DNA of 37,550 nt from Pirellulaceae bacterium (GCA_024102795.1 JAGFJK010000492.1:1-37550); one strand, 5' to 3'; shown: positions 8,797 to 17,200, numbered from the stretch's first letter. Numbers and translations are program-made. Notes: generated by a model not told the origin, from the sequence alone.

Positions 8797-9206
8797 TGCC
8801 CGCCAAAGAACCGTCGCCGCAGCCGGCCCCAGACGAACGGCAGTCCTCCGCGGCCTCGGAACCCCCGACCTTCGAGGCGGCCCTGCAACGATTGGAAGCG
8901 ATCGTCCAGCAGTTGGAGGACGGCGACCTGGGTCTGGAACAGGCCTTGGCCAGGTACGAGGAAGGGGTTGGTCACCTCAAGCGGTGCTACGACCTGCTGG
9001 GACGTGCCGAGCGGAAGATTGAACTGCTGGCCAGTGTCGACGAGGAGGGCAACTGCCGGACCCAGCCGTTCGACGAAGGCCAGATGTCGCTGGAGGACAA
9101 GCAGGAGGCGCGAAGCCGCCGCCGCTCGCAGACGGGAGCCTCCAAGAAAACCAGCCGTTCGGGTGGTGATGCAGGCGGCGTAGACGATTCCGGTAGCCTG
9201 TTCTAA
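8796..9206 (+). CDS. xseB: Exodeoxyribonuclease VII small subunit
   Basis: XseB is the helical small subunit that binds the coiled coil of XseA. The conserved core is residues 26-80: FEAALQRLEAIVQQLEDGDL, then ALARYEEGV and the helix ending KIELL. The C-terminal 55 residues are polar, basic and probably disordered, so at 136 residues it is longer than the usual 70-85. It overlaps xseA by one base. A 179-base gap with no visible motif separates it from the prenyl synthase gene. Confidence 0.93.
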   Translation: MPAKEPSPQPAPDERQSSAASEPPTFEAALQRLEAIVQQLEDGDLGLEQALARYEEGVGHLKRCYDLLGRAERKIELLASVDEEGNCRTQPFDEGQMSLEDKQEARSRRRSQTGASKKTSRSGGDAGGVDDSGSLF

Positions 9207-9385
9207 AATTGGTCGAGCAGGGCGTTTTCGATCCTCGTTCGCAATCCAAAAACAGTCCGCCCGCGTGAGACGGCAATTTGGCTCGCAAAGCTTCTGGCGC
9301 TGCCTGGCGTAGCTAGCCTGGTTCTGGCATTCTGAATTGCCTGTTTTTCGCAAACCTCCTGATTCCCCAGAGTCTTGAGTCCTCG

Positions 9386-10282
9386 ATGGCTGCTTCGGCA
9401 CCGACCAGCTTCGACGAGTACGCTCAGCGAATGGGGCGGGAGATCGAGTCGTCGTTGGAACGATACACGCAGTGGGACGAGGATTGCCCACCCCGTTTGC
9501 GTGAGGCGATTCGCCACAGCCTGTTGGCGCCTGGGAAACGGTTGCGGCCATTGCTGGTGTTAATGGCGGCCGAGGCGTGCGGTTCTCCAGGGGGGGAGGC
9601 GATGCCCGCGGCGTGTGCCGTGGAGCTGGTCCACACCTACTCGTTGATTCACGATGACTTGCCGGCGATGGACGACGACGACATGCGGCGGGGGCGACCG
9701 AGCTGCCATGCGAAGTTCGGCGAGGCGCTGGCGATCCTGGCCGGGGACGCGTTGCTGGCGAGGGCGTTCGAGATCCTGAGCCGTGACGTGCGTCCGGCGG
9801 AGACGGCGGTGAGCTGCTGCCAGGAGTTGGCGCGGGCGGCTGGAGCGACCGCGCTGGTTGGCGGGCAGGCCGATGACCTGGACGCCGAGCGGACGGGTGG
9901 CGACATGGCGCGTCTGCTGGCGATTCATCGCCGCAAGACGGGCGCTTTGTTGGAGGTCTGCTTGCGGCTCGGCGGCCTGGTGGCCTCGGCCACTGAGCGG
10001 CAGTTCGAGGCGTTGCGGGAGTATGGTCAGCAGTTGGGGCTGGCCTTCCAGATCGTGGACGACTTGTTGGATCTTGACGGCAACGAGGCGGCCTTGGGCA
10101 AGCGGACGGGCAAGGATCAGGATCGCGGCAAGTTGACTTTTCCGGGGGTGATGGGGCGGGAAGCGAGTCGCCGGGAGGCGGAGCGGCTGGTGTCCTCGGC
10201 TCGCGAAGCGTTAGTCGTATTTGGTTCTCAGGCAGGCGGCTTGGACGCGCTGGCCCGGTTCGTGGTGGAAAGGAAGCGGTGA
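9386..10282 (+). CDS. ispA: Type II polyprenyl (farnesyl/geranylgeranyl) diphosphate synthase
   Basis: It condenses isopentenyl diphosphate with allylic diphosphates. The 298 residues contain both aspartate-rich motifs: the first, DDLPAMD at 90-96, with the two-residue insertion of bacterial type II enzymes, and the second, DDLLD at 225-229. GKRLRP at 50-55 and KTG at 184-186 bind diphosphate. The residues before the first motif (HTYSLIH) match those of E. coli IspA, which supports a short C15 product, though C20 cannot be excluded. The gene stops four bases before dxs, and the xseB-ispA-dxs order matches that of E. coli. Symbol by similarity and synteny. Confidence 0.92.
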   Translation: MAASAPTSFDEYAQRMGREIESSLERYTQWDEDCPPRLREAIRHSLLAPGKRLRPLLVLMAAEACGSPGGEAMPAACAVELVHTYSLIHDDLPAMDDDDMRRGRPSCHAKFGEALAILAGDALLARAFEILSRDVRPAETAVSCCQELARAAGATALVGGQADDLDAERTGGDMARLLAIHRRKTGALLEVCLRLGGLVASATERQFEALREYGQQLGLAFQIVDDLLDLDGNEAALGKRTGKDQDRGKLTFPGVMGREASRREAERLVSSAREALVVFGSQAGGLDALARFVVERKR

Positions 10283-10285
10283 GCG

Positions 10286-12202
10286 ATGCATCCCTGGTTG
10301 TCCAAACTGGAGTCGGCGGCCGACCTGCGGCAGATGTCCACTCGCGAGCTGCAGGAGCTGGCGGCCGAGATTCGGGACGTGCTGTGCAACTTGCTGGCCA
10401 CTCGGACGGCCCACTTCGCCTCGAACCTGGGGGTGGTGGAGCTGTGCCTGGCCCTCCACAGCAAGTTTGATTTTCGCCACGATCGGCTGATCTGGGACAC
10501 GGGGCATCAGGTCTATCCGCACAAGCTGGTCACGGGCCGGTACCACGAGTTTCCCACGATCCGGCTCCGGGGCGGGCTGATGGGTTACCCGAATCCCCAG
10601 GAGAGTCCTTACGACTTGTTCATGACGGGCCATGCCGGGTGCAGCGTGTCGACGGCCCTGGGGTTGCGTTCGGGAGACCAGCTTCAAGGGCAATCCGATC
10701 GCCACTCGGTGGCGGTCGTGGGCGACGGCGCTTTCCCGTCGGGGATCGTGTTCGAGGCGATGAACAACGCCGGCGGCTTGAAGGCCAAGCTGCTGGTGGT
10801 GTTGAACGACAACAAGATGTCGATCTGCCCGCGCGTGGGCGGCGTGGCGAGTTACCTGGACCGGTTGCGGACGACCCCCTTCTATTCGGGCATCAAGAAC
10901 GAAGTGATTCGAGTGCTGAACAAGGTCCCGTTGCTGGGCGATCCGGCCGAGCGGTTCCTGGCTCAGCTCAAGGAGGGCGTCAAGGCCGGGTTGCATGGCG
11001 GGATGTTGTTCGAGGACCTGGGGTTCCGTTACCTGGGACCGATCGACGGCCACAACATTGGCCTGCTGCGCAAGTACCTGGACATGGTGAAGGACCTGGA
11101 CGGGCCGGTGCTGCTGCACGTGGTGACCGAGAAGGGCCACGGTTACCAGCCGGCGGCGGCGGACCCGGTGTACTTTCACACGCCGCCGGCGTTCGTGGAA
11201 GAGAACGGCCAGCCGGTTCCGAAGACTGGCGGCGGCGGCAAGGCGTACACGAATTACGCCCGGGACGCGATCGCCGACCGGATGCGGGCCGATGCGCGGG
11301 TCACGGTGCTCACGGCCGCGATGTGCCAGGGCAACAAGCTGGAGCCGGTGCGGGACGCCTTTCCCGACCGTTTTTTCGACACGGGAATCTGCGAGTCGCA
11401 CGCCGTGGCGTTTGCCGCGGGGCAAGCCAAGACGGGTTTGCGGCCGATCGTGGACATCTACAGCACGTTTCTCCAGCGATCGTTCGACCAGATCTTCCAG
11501 GAGGTCGCCCTGCAGAACCTGCCCGTCACATTCATGCTCGACCGGGCCGGCCTGACCGGTCCCGATGGTCCCACGCATCACGGCGTGTTCGACCTGGGCT
11601 ACCTGCGGCTGTTTCCCAACCTGGTGGTGATGGCTCCGGGCGACGCCCGCGACGTGCAGTGGATGTTGAACCTGGCGTTGACGCTGCCCGGTCCGGCCGC
11701 GATTCGCTACCCCAAGGCGGGCGCTGTGGAAATGGACGGGGAGCGGAGCGAGGTGGAACTGGGGCGGGCCGAAGTCATGCATTGGGGGCGGGACGGGATC
11801 ATCTTCTGCTGCGGCACGCTGCTGGCCGATTGCCTCGAAGCCTCTCGCCTGCTGGCCCAGGAGGGGTTGGAAGTAGGCGTGGTGAACGCTCGGTTCGTCA
11901 AACCGCTGGATGGCGAACTGCTGGAGCGGGCACTGCGCGAGTGCGGTTTTGTGGTGACCGTCGAGGAGGCGGCATTGATGGGCGGTTTCGGCAGCGCGGT
12001 ACTGGAAGCGGCCTGCGACTTGGGGCTGGATGCCCGCCGAGTGCGCCGGCTGGGCATCCCCGATGCGTTTGTCGAACATGGGGAACGCGAGGAGTTGCTC
12101 GCCAGCTTGGGACTGGATGTAACAGGAATCGCGGATGCTTGCCGCAAGGCGGCCGCGGAACTTGCGTGGCGGACCAGCGATTCGTCGGCCGTGGGGCAAT
12201 AG
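10286..12202 (+). CDS. dxs: 1-deoxy-D-xylulose-5-phosphate synthase
   Basis: DXS makes DXP from pyruvate and glyceraldehyde 3-phosphate using thiamine diphosphate, the first step of the MEP isoprenoid pathway. Visible in its 638 residues are HFASNLG, the GHQ-YPHK motif with His74, the ThDP/Mg motif GDG (146-148) with LNDNK about 25 residues later, the ESHAV segment holding the catalytic Glu, YSTFLQR, and DRAGLTGPDGPTHHG. The C-terminal transketolase domain is present. The usual GHSSTS motif is replaced by GHAGCS at 115-120, so this is a divergent branch of the family. The start four bases after the prenyl synthase stop indicates an operon. Confidence 0.93.
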   Translation: MHPWLSKLESAADLRQMSTRELQELAAEIRDVLCNLLATRTAHFASNLGVVELCLALHSKFDFRHDRLIWDTGHQVYPHKLVTGRYHEFPTIRLRGGLMGYPNPQESPYDLFMTGHAGCSVSTALGLRSGDQLQGQSDRHSVAVVGDGAFPSGIVFEAMNNAGGLKAKLLVVLNDNKMSICPRVGGVASYLDRLRTTPFYSGIKNEVIRVLNKVPLLGDPAERFLAQLKEGVKAGLHGGMLFEDLGFRYLGPIDGHNIGLLRKYLDMVKDLDGPVLLHVVTEKGHGYQPAAADPVYFHTPPAFVEENGQPVPKTGGGGKAYTNYARDAIADRMRADARVTVLTAAMCQGNKLEPVRDAFPDRFFDTGICESHAVAFAAGQAKTGLRPIVDIYSTFLQRSFDQIFQEVALQNLPVTFMLDRAGLTGPDGPTHHGVFDLGYLRLFPNLVVMAPGDARDVQWMLNLALTLPGPAAIRYPKAGAVEMDGERSEVELGRAEVMHWGRDGIIFCCGTLLADCLEASRLLAQEGLEVGVVNARFVKPLDGELLERALRECGFVVTVEEAALMGGFGSAVLEAACDLGLDARRVRRLGIPDAFVEHGEREELLASLGLDVTGIADACRKAAAELAWRTSDSSAVGQ

Positions 12203-12225
12203 CGGCCGAGGAGGGGCCAGGCGCG

Positions 12226-13128
12226 ATGACGGACTCGGGAGCCCTGCCGTCGAGCGATTGTCCCTGGCGAGGTCCACCGGCTCGCCGGCCGCGGGTGCTG
12301 CTGCTGGGCAGTGGCGACCGCGAAAACGTGCCGGCCGCCGCCGAACGAATGCGGCCGCTGATCGAACGATACGCCGACCTGGTCCTGGAAGACTTGCGGT
12401 ACGCCGAGGACCTGGGCCGGATCGAGGCTGATTTGGCGATCGTTCTGGGCGGCGATGGATCGATTCTCCGCGCGGCCAGCCAGATGGCCAATCACCAGAT
12501 TCCCGTCCTGGGCGTCAATCTGGGAAAACTTGGCTTCCTGGCGGACCTGTCGCCCGAGGAGCTGGTCGAGGTGATTCCGCGGGTCTGCGCGGGCGATTGC
12601 CAGGTAGTGGAGCACCTGATGTTTCGCTGCCGCGTGTTTCGGGGCTCGCAGGCGATCACCGACCAGTTGGGTCTGAACGAAATGGCGGTCCTGGCCGGCC
12701 CGCCATTTTCGCTGCTCAACCTGGATCTTTACGTTGACTCGGAATTGGCCACCACTTATAGTTGCGACGGCCTGATTATCAGCACTCCGGTGGGTTCGAC
12801 CGCTCACAGTCTGTCGGCGGGCGGCCCCATTTTACGGAAGAACCTCCAAGCGTTCGTGATTCTGCCGATCAGCCCTCACAGCATCACGGTGCGGCCGGTG
12901 GTGGATACGGCGGACCGGACTTACGAGGTCGTGGCGCGGTGCCCGCACGAAGCGACTTCCGTGGTGGTGGACGGGCGGGTGCTGTGCCGGTTGGCGGCTG
13001 ACGATCGGGTGCGCGTGGAACGGGCCGAGCCGCGATTCAAGCTGGTTCAAGTCCCAGGCCACAGCTACTACCGCACGTTGCGGGAAAAACTGGATTGGGG
13101 AGGCAGGATGCGAACTCGCGACGAATAG
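12226..13128 (+). CDS. nadK: NAD kinase
   Basis: NadK phosphorylates NAD to NADP in the cytoplasm. From the ATG at 12226 (GAGGAGGGG ribosome site about ten bases before) the protein has 300 residues. The family motif GGDG is at 75-78, followed by LGVNLGKLGFL, a NEM segment and the STPVGSTAHSLSAGGPI motif. The same frame stays open far upstream inside dxs; that is composition, and the strong ribosome site fixes the start. It begins 23 bases after dxs and probably belongs to the same operon. NADPH is needed by the later MEP enzyme IspC, though that gene is not in view. Confidence 0.95.
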   Translation: MTDSGALPSSDCPWRGPPARRPRVLLLGSGDRENVPAAAERMRPLIERYADLVLEDLRYAEDLGRIEADLAIVLGGDGSILRAASQMANHQIPVLGVNLGKLGFLADLSPEELVEVIPRVCAGDCQVVEHLMFRCRVFRGSQAITDQLGLNEMAVLAGPPFSLLNLDLYVDSELATTYSCDGLIISTPVGSTAHSLSAGGPILRKNLQAFVILPISPHSITVRPVVDTADRTYEVVARCPHEATSVVVDGRVLCRLAADDRVRVERAEPRFKLVQVPGHSYYRTLREKLDWGGRMRTRDE

Positions 13129-13162
13129 GTCGCCATCTCGAACCGAGCAAGGATGCAGGGCC

Positions 13163-14101
13163 ATGAAAAAGTTTCTTTGTGTGTTCGCTGGCGCGCTGCT
13201 CTGGGCCGGCCTGGCACGGGGCGATGAACCGACCGGCGGCGACTCGGCCGAAGACGCCGCCTACACGCTGCGGTACCGCTTCCACGCGGGCGAGACGCTG
13301 CGCAGCGAAGTGGTCCATCAGGTGACCGTGGAAACGCGGATTCGGGGCACCACGCAAGTTGCCAAGACCCGCAGCGCGGCCGTCAAGGTCTGGAAAATCC
13401 AGGATGTGGCCGAAAACGGCCACGTCACGTTCGAACACTCCGTGGCCCACGTCGACATGTGGCAAAGCGTCTCCGGACGGCAGGTGATTCGCTACGACAG
13501 CCGGCAAGGCCAGCCGCCGCCGCCGGGCTACGAGGCGGTGGCCGAGTCGATCGGCGTGCCGCTGAGCACGGTGACGATCGACACGAGCGGCCGCGTCGTG
13601 GAGCGAAAGGATAACCGCCCGCAATTCAATCCGGGGATTGGCGAGCTGACCGTGCCGTTGCCCAGGGACCCGGTTAAGGTCGGCCAGCAGTGGTCCGAAC
13701 CCGACGAGGTGCGGATCCACTTGCCGGGCGAACCTCAGCAACGCATCAAGACCCGGCAACTGTTCACGCTGCGCAGCGTCAAGACGGGCATCGCCACGAT
13801 CGAAGTGAAAACCGAAGTCTTGACGCCGCTCGACGATCCGGCGGTTGAAGCACAGCTCGTGCAGCGCCTGCAGGAAGGCACGGTCAAGTTCGACCTGGAT
13901 GCTGGCCGGCTGGTGGCCCGGCAGATGGACATGGACAAGACGGTGGTCGGTTTCAACGGGGCCGACAGCCAGATGGAATACCTGGCCCGGTTTTCGGAAC
14001 AGACGCTGGAAGGCGAGGTGGACTCAGCCGCGCCGGAGGAACCGCCAGCCCAGGCCGCGGAGAACGCCAAGCCGGTTCAGGGGCCGGAAGTGCGGAGATG
14101 A
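13163..14101 (+). CDS. Secreted beta-rich protein of unknown function (DUF6263-like?)
   Basis: A protein of 312 residues with a clear signal peptide: MKK, a hydrophobic core and a cleavage-like ARG-DE at about 20. The mature part is made of beta-strand-like segments. It opens with YTLRYRFHAGETLRSE and contains a GQQWSEPDE segment near residue 175, as in planctomycete exported proteins annotated as DUF6263; that link is tentative. The last 30 residues are Ala/Pro/Glu-rich. No catalytic motif was recognised. It follows nadK by 34 bases on the same strand and is the last normal high-GC gene before the accessory region. Confidence 0.6.
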   Translation: MKKFLCVFAGALLWAGLARGDEPTGGDSAEDAAYTLRYRFHAGETLRSEVVHQVTVETRIRGTTQVAKTRSAAVKVWKIQDVAENGHVTFEHSVAHVDMWQSVSGRQVIRYDSRQGQPPPPGYEAVAESIGVPLSTVTIDTSGRVVERKDNRPQFNPGIGELTVPLPRDPVKVGQQWSEPDEVRIHLPGEPQQRIKTRQLFTLRSVKTGIATIEVKTEVLTPLDDPAVEAQLVQRLQEGTVKFDLDAGRLVARQMDMDKTVVGFNGADSQMEYLARFSEQTLEGEVDSAAPEEPPAQAAENAKPVQGPEVRR

Positions 14102-14261
14102 TGGTTGTAGCAAGGCTTTACGCCGCAGGCGATTGTTCCGCGGCAGTTGGCTGGTAAGGTGCCGGTCAGCGACCTGAGCACCGACTCGGGTGCGTAATCT
14201 CATAGCAGCGGCCGTTAGCTGCGTTTACCGCCTTCGGGTTTCGCCATAAGGCGATCAACCT

Positions 14262-14729
14262 TTGCGGCAGGATGCCGCACTGTCTTTGAAAGGATGTCGC
14301 CAGCAGCTCGCGCACGCGCTGCGGAAGGAATCCCAGTTACCGCTGAACCAGCACATGGCCACCTACTGGGAAATTGGGCGGCGGATCGTCGAGTTCGAGC
14401 AAGGGGGCGAGGCGCGAGCGGAATACGGAGCGGGGTTGCTCAAGCGGCTGGGAAAAGATCTGACGGCCCGTTTTGGCCGGGGGTTTTCCGAACGCAACTT
14501 GCGTCAGATGCGGGCTTTCCATCAAGGGTGGGATATTTGGCAGACACCGTCTGCCAAATTCGAGGCCAGTGCGTGCGGCTGCGGATTCTCTTGCAACCAC
14601 GCGGCCCGGGCGGATAGAATTCCCGTAGCCAGCGGTGCGGGGCTGGCGGGCGGGCGACAAAGTTCAACGCCGATCTGTCCGTCTGCAACCTGCCGCGGGA
14701 TAGATCGCAATTCCTTTGTAAATGAGTAA
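14262..14729 (+). pseudogene. Truncated DUF1016 (YhcG-type) N-terminal domain remnant
   Basis: The frame matches the DUF1016 N-terminal domain: TYWEIGRRIVEFEQGG, AEYGAGLLKRL and then FGRGFSERNLRQMRAF, ending around residue 104 with a QTPSAKF segment. Intact YhcG-like proteins continue with a PD-(D/E)XK nuclease domain and total about 340-370 residues. Here the remaining 50 codons are unrelated Cys/Ala-rich sequence and no nuclease domain follows in any frame I can see. The apparent start is a TTG inside the hairpin at 14263, so the true 5' end may also be lost. YhcG proteins are linked to restriction systems and mobile DNA. It lies just before the EVE-nuclease gene. Confidence 0.7.
14263..14279. 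repeat. Perfect hairpin at the border of the accessory region
   Basis: TGCGGCA and TGCCGCA are perfect inverted repeats around GGA. A second weaker stem (CGCCTT and AAGGCG) lies just upstream at about 14229-14253. Together they form a hairpin cluster between the secreted protein and the DUF1016 remnant. The 160 bases before it hold no gene. Confidence 0.5.
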
Positions 14730-14741
14730 ACTCAAACGCTG

Positions 14742-15848
14742 ATGCGATTCTATACGGACCTATTCACACCTGAAACCTACCAAGAATTCGGCAAATCGAG
14801 CCGCGAGGTCTCAGGGTTTCGACTCACGCAAAAGAAAGCTGCTCAAAAGGTCCGAATCGGCGACAGATTCATCTGCTACATGACGAAGCTGTCGCGGTGG
14901 ATTGGCGTTCTTGAAGTGGTCAGTGAATGCTACGTTGACGAAACGCCAATCTTTTACCCTGCGAATGACCCCTTTGTCGTTCGGTTTCGAGTGCGCCCCA
15001 CGGTTTGGCTTCCTCGCGACAGGTGCGTTCCAATTCGCGACAACCAAGTCTGGGACGCCCTTACTTTTACCAAGGGCACGTCCCCAACAGATGGCGGCTG
15101 GACAGGGATGGTACGCCGAAGTCTCAACCGAATTCCTGACGAGGATGGACGTTTTCTTGAACAACTACTCCGGTCGCAGGAATCCGGTGGCGAAACCTAT
15201 CCAGTCGACGACGAAAAGTTCCGAAGACTTGTCAGTTCTCGTATTCGTCGCGCTGACAAGATCGTAACGGTCACGGTTCCTGAAAACGATGCGGAAGTTG
15301 AGGCCGATTCTGACACTACGGAAGCTGAGCCAATCAGACAATCCTCGCATATGCAGGCCCTCTTGGCAAAATGTGGCGAGCGGATGGGATTCAAGACTTG
15401 GTTGCCCCGCAATGATCGTGCTTCCGTTCAAAAGGAATGGACTCCGGAATCAGACGCCCTAATTGACGTCCTCCCGCTAAACTATGACGATACGACACTT
15501 CGAACGATCGAACAGATTGATGTGTTGTGGCTCAAAGGGCGCGCCATAATCCGCGCATTCGAGGTCGAACACACAACTGCTGTCTACTCTGGCATCTTGC
15601 GCATGGCCGATCTTCTCGCACTCCAGCCCAACATGGACATAAAACTCCATATTGTTGCTCCGGAATCGCGAAAACAAAAGGTGTTCACTGAAATCTTGCG
15701 ACCAGTATTCAGCCTTCTGGAACGGGCACCATTGTCGGAAAGCTGCACATTCCTTTCCTACGATTCGCTCGAGGAATTGCTTACGCTGAAGCACATAGGC
15801 CACATTTCGGATACCGTCTTGGACGATTACGCCGAGGAGGCCGAATAG
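14742..15848 (+). CDS. EVE-like domain plus PD-(D/E)XK-like nuclease protein, putative modified-DNA restriction factor
   Basis: A protein of 368 residues. Residues 1-150 look like a PUA/EVE-type reader: FYTDLFTPETYQEF, a VSGF turn, then KVRIGDRFICYM and SRWIGVLEV. A charged linker follows (about 155-200). The C-terminal part contains IEQIDVLW with Asp260 and RAFEVEHTT with Glu274/Glu276, compatible with a PD-(D/E)XK active site in which the usual Lys is replaced. EVE domains bind modified bases and occur fused to restriction nucleases, so restriction of modified DNA is a fair inference. GC content is visibly lower than in the flanking core genes, which suggests transfer. No Shine-Dalgarno is visible. 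No methylase or partner gene is next to it. Confidence 0.6.
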   Translation: MRFYTDLFTPETYQEFGKSSREVSGFRLTQKKAAQKVRIGDRFICYMTKLSRWIGVLEVVSECYVDETPIFYPANDPFVVRFRVRPTVWLPRDRCVPIRDNQVWDALTFTKGTSPTDGGWTGMVRRSLNRIPDEDGRFLEQLLRSQESGGETYPVDDEKFRRLVSSRIRRADKIVTVTVPENDAEVEADSDTTEAEPIRQSSHMQALLAKCGERMGFKTWLPRNDRASVQKEWTPESDALIDVLPLNYDDTTLRTIEQIDVLWLKGRAIIRAFEVEHTTAVYSGILRMADLLALQPNMDIKLHIVAPESRKQKVFTEILRPVFSLLERAPLSESCTFLSYDSLEELLTLKHIGHISDTVLDDYAEEAE

Positions 15849-16341
15849 CTATGACATGGAGCAAGGCGGTGAACGGGAACCGCCGATAGCGCGGGGGTGT
15901 CCACAAAGCCTATCGGGTACCTTTATGGGGCATTGGGGGATTCGCGGGCCGGCCGCGATCGCGGCAAGTCGATTCCGGGCCTAGGCGGCGCCCAGTGGTC
16001 CCGACCTTCGATTCGTCGCTGAACGGCGCGCTTCTGGAAATCGAGCGAGCCATTTCCCTTCGCTCTCTGCCAGTCAGCCGAGCCGCGACGAAGTTGATCG
16101 GAATGGGGACGCAGAGGGATCGGCAAACCTCCAACATCGACCTTTCCACCTTGGTGCCGTGTCGTGATTCGTCCTCAGACAAGGTGATTGGTCATTTTGT
16201 TGATGGGGGTACTGAGACGCCGTTGAGCAGGTCAGCCGCGGAACTCCTCAATGGCTGTCTGTGGTTTGTTTCCTTGGGGTGCTGACAAGCCGCTGCCAAG
16301 TTAGCCGTTTCCCCGACCCGATGTTGGGCAGTAGCCTGGGC
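15849..16341. other. Gene-free stretch in accessory region
   Basis: About 490 bases without a convincing gene. Open frames on both strands (for example 15995-16285 plus and 15910-16182 minus) show no recognisable domain and no ribosome site. The only structure noted is a perfect 14-base palindrome, GCCGCGATCGCGGC, at 15952-15965. The stretch probably holds decayed sequence. Confidence 0.5.
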
Positions 16342-16431
16342 CGGGCGACGCTGCGCGTGGTGCTTGCCCATCGCCCCGGACCAAGCTACGTTCGACCCAG
16401 TTTGACATCACGACCAAAAACCTTGACTGAG
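16342..16431 (+). repeat. About 90-base accessory-region repeat, copy 1
   Basis: It begins CGGGCGACGCTGCGCG and ends with GACCAAAAACCTT and CTGAG. By eye it matches copy 2 (25751-25839) at roughly three quarters of positions, in the same orientation and almost without gaps. Its tail (CTGAGGA-GAGGCCTT) is shared with the shorter copy at 17151-17200. The copies lie outside recognisable genes. Confidence 0.75.
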
Positions 16432-16442
16432 GAAGAGGCCTT

Positions 16443-16658
16443 TCAGTTCTTCCTCCGATACGGTTCGATTTGCCTGGTGAGTGAGTCGTCGCGCGTCATG
16501 ACGTTGGTCCCTCGTCGGATGGCGATGGACTGGGAACAAGCGGTGCAAGTTGCTGGATCAGTCTCTTCAAGCGTTCGTTCCTGAACGAACTGGGTCACTG
16601 CCTTCGCGGCGGTGGGCATATCCCAGAGGTAGGCGCGATCATCCTTGTCCGGCGACAT
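16443..16658 (-). pseudogene. Truncated HEPN (DUF86) partner of the MNT protein
   Basis: From the ATG at 16658 the product opens MSPDKDDRAYLWDM and continues AAKAVTQFVQERTLEE, the usual N-terminus of HEPN/DUF86 proteins. After about 32 residues similarity stops. The following 39 residues are unrelated, and the Arg-x4-6-His active site of HEPN ribonucleases is absent. Adjacent frames do not restore it, so a deletion or replacement is more likely than a simple frameshift. It overlaps the end of the MNT gene by 20 bases, the normal layout of a coupled MNT-HEPN pair. As it stands it cannot be an active toxin. Confidence 0.65.
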
Positions 16659-16965
16659 ACACGACTCTCCGTGTGCTGAGAATTCGCTGGCGACGAAAAG
16701 GATTGCGCAGGCCTTCGCGTTCGACGAGATCGATCGCACGTCCCAGAAGTGCGCTGAGTTCGTCCTGCATCGTCATCAGGTCCCAGAGACTCCAGGGGGC
16801 ATCCTCCCGGAATGATACCAACACATCGATGTCACTATCGGGGCCGAAGTCGTCACGAAGGACCGAGCCAAAGAGAGCCAACTCTCGAACTTGCCATCGT
16901 TGGCAGAGATCGTTCAGCTCCCGCTCCGGGATCAAACCCGCCATTCTCTCAACGAGATTCGCCAT
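16639..16965 (-). CDS. MNT-type minimal nucleotidyltransferase (antitoxin of a HEPN/MNT pair)
   Basis: A protein of 108 residues from the ATG at 16965; upstream codons in the same frame look non-coding. It carries the nucleotidyltransferase signature FGSVLRDDFGPDSDIDVLV (GSx-n-DxD) and ends LRNPFRRQRIL, the standard C-terminus of small MNT proteins. In studied pairs MNT proteins neutralise HEPN toxins, in some cases by adding AMP to them. The downstream HEPN gene is truncated, so this may be an orphan antitoxin. It is oriented against its neighbours and lies between copies 1 and 3 of the accessory-region repeat. Confidence 0.85.
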   Translation of the reverse strand: MANLVERMAGLIPERELNDLCQRWQVRELALFGSVLRDDFGPDSDIDVLVSFREDAPWSLWDLMTMQDELSALLGRAIDLVEREGLRNPFRRQRILSTRRVVYVAGQG

Positions 16966-17150
16966 GGTGGTCTCAGGCCGATGGGTCTTGGGTGTTTGGG
17001 GTGTTCCGCAAGACGCCAGGAGCCTGCGAGTCGGGTCCGTGCGCAAACTTGAGGGGCAGTTAGTCTCGCCAAATTGATGCTGGCTCCCCAAACGCAGTTC
17101 ACTTCGTCACCATTCTTGACCTAGCAAGACTCGCAACTTCAGTCAAGATG

Positions 17151-17200
17151 CCAGGTTAGCGAGTTCGAGTAGCGTTCGGTAAACCTTGCCTGAGGACGAG
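17151..17200 (+). repeat. Accessory-region repeat, short diverged copy 3
   Basis: It shares CCAGGTTA and GTTCG with copy 2, then AAACCTTGCCTGAGGACGAG, which continues as in copy 1 (GAGGCCTT). The first half of the repeat is missing. With copy 1 it brackets the MNT/HEPN genes. It also creates a spurious N-terminal extension of the FHA-kinase frame. Confidence 0.55.

Noticed and set aside
10639..12225. Upstream extension of the nadK frame through dxs
   Set aside because: It is the third-position-biased alternate frame of dxs. nadK has its own ribosome site and family N-terminus at 12226.
10211..12277. A 688-codon minus-strand frame opposite dxs
   Set aside because: dxs has all family motifs on the plus strand. 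The antisense product is low-complexity Gln/His/Arg sequence.
15910..16285. Small open frames on both strands between the EVE gene and the first repeat
   Set aside because: There is no recognisable domain or ribosome site, and the frames overlap each other on opposite strands.
16261..16584. A 107-codon plus-strand frame spanning the repeat
   Set aside because: It is open only because it reads through the repeat and opposite the HEPN remnant. No family match was recognised.
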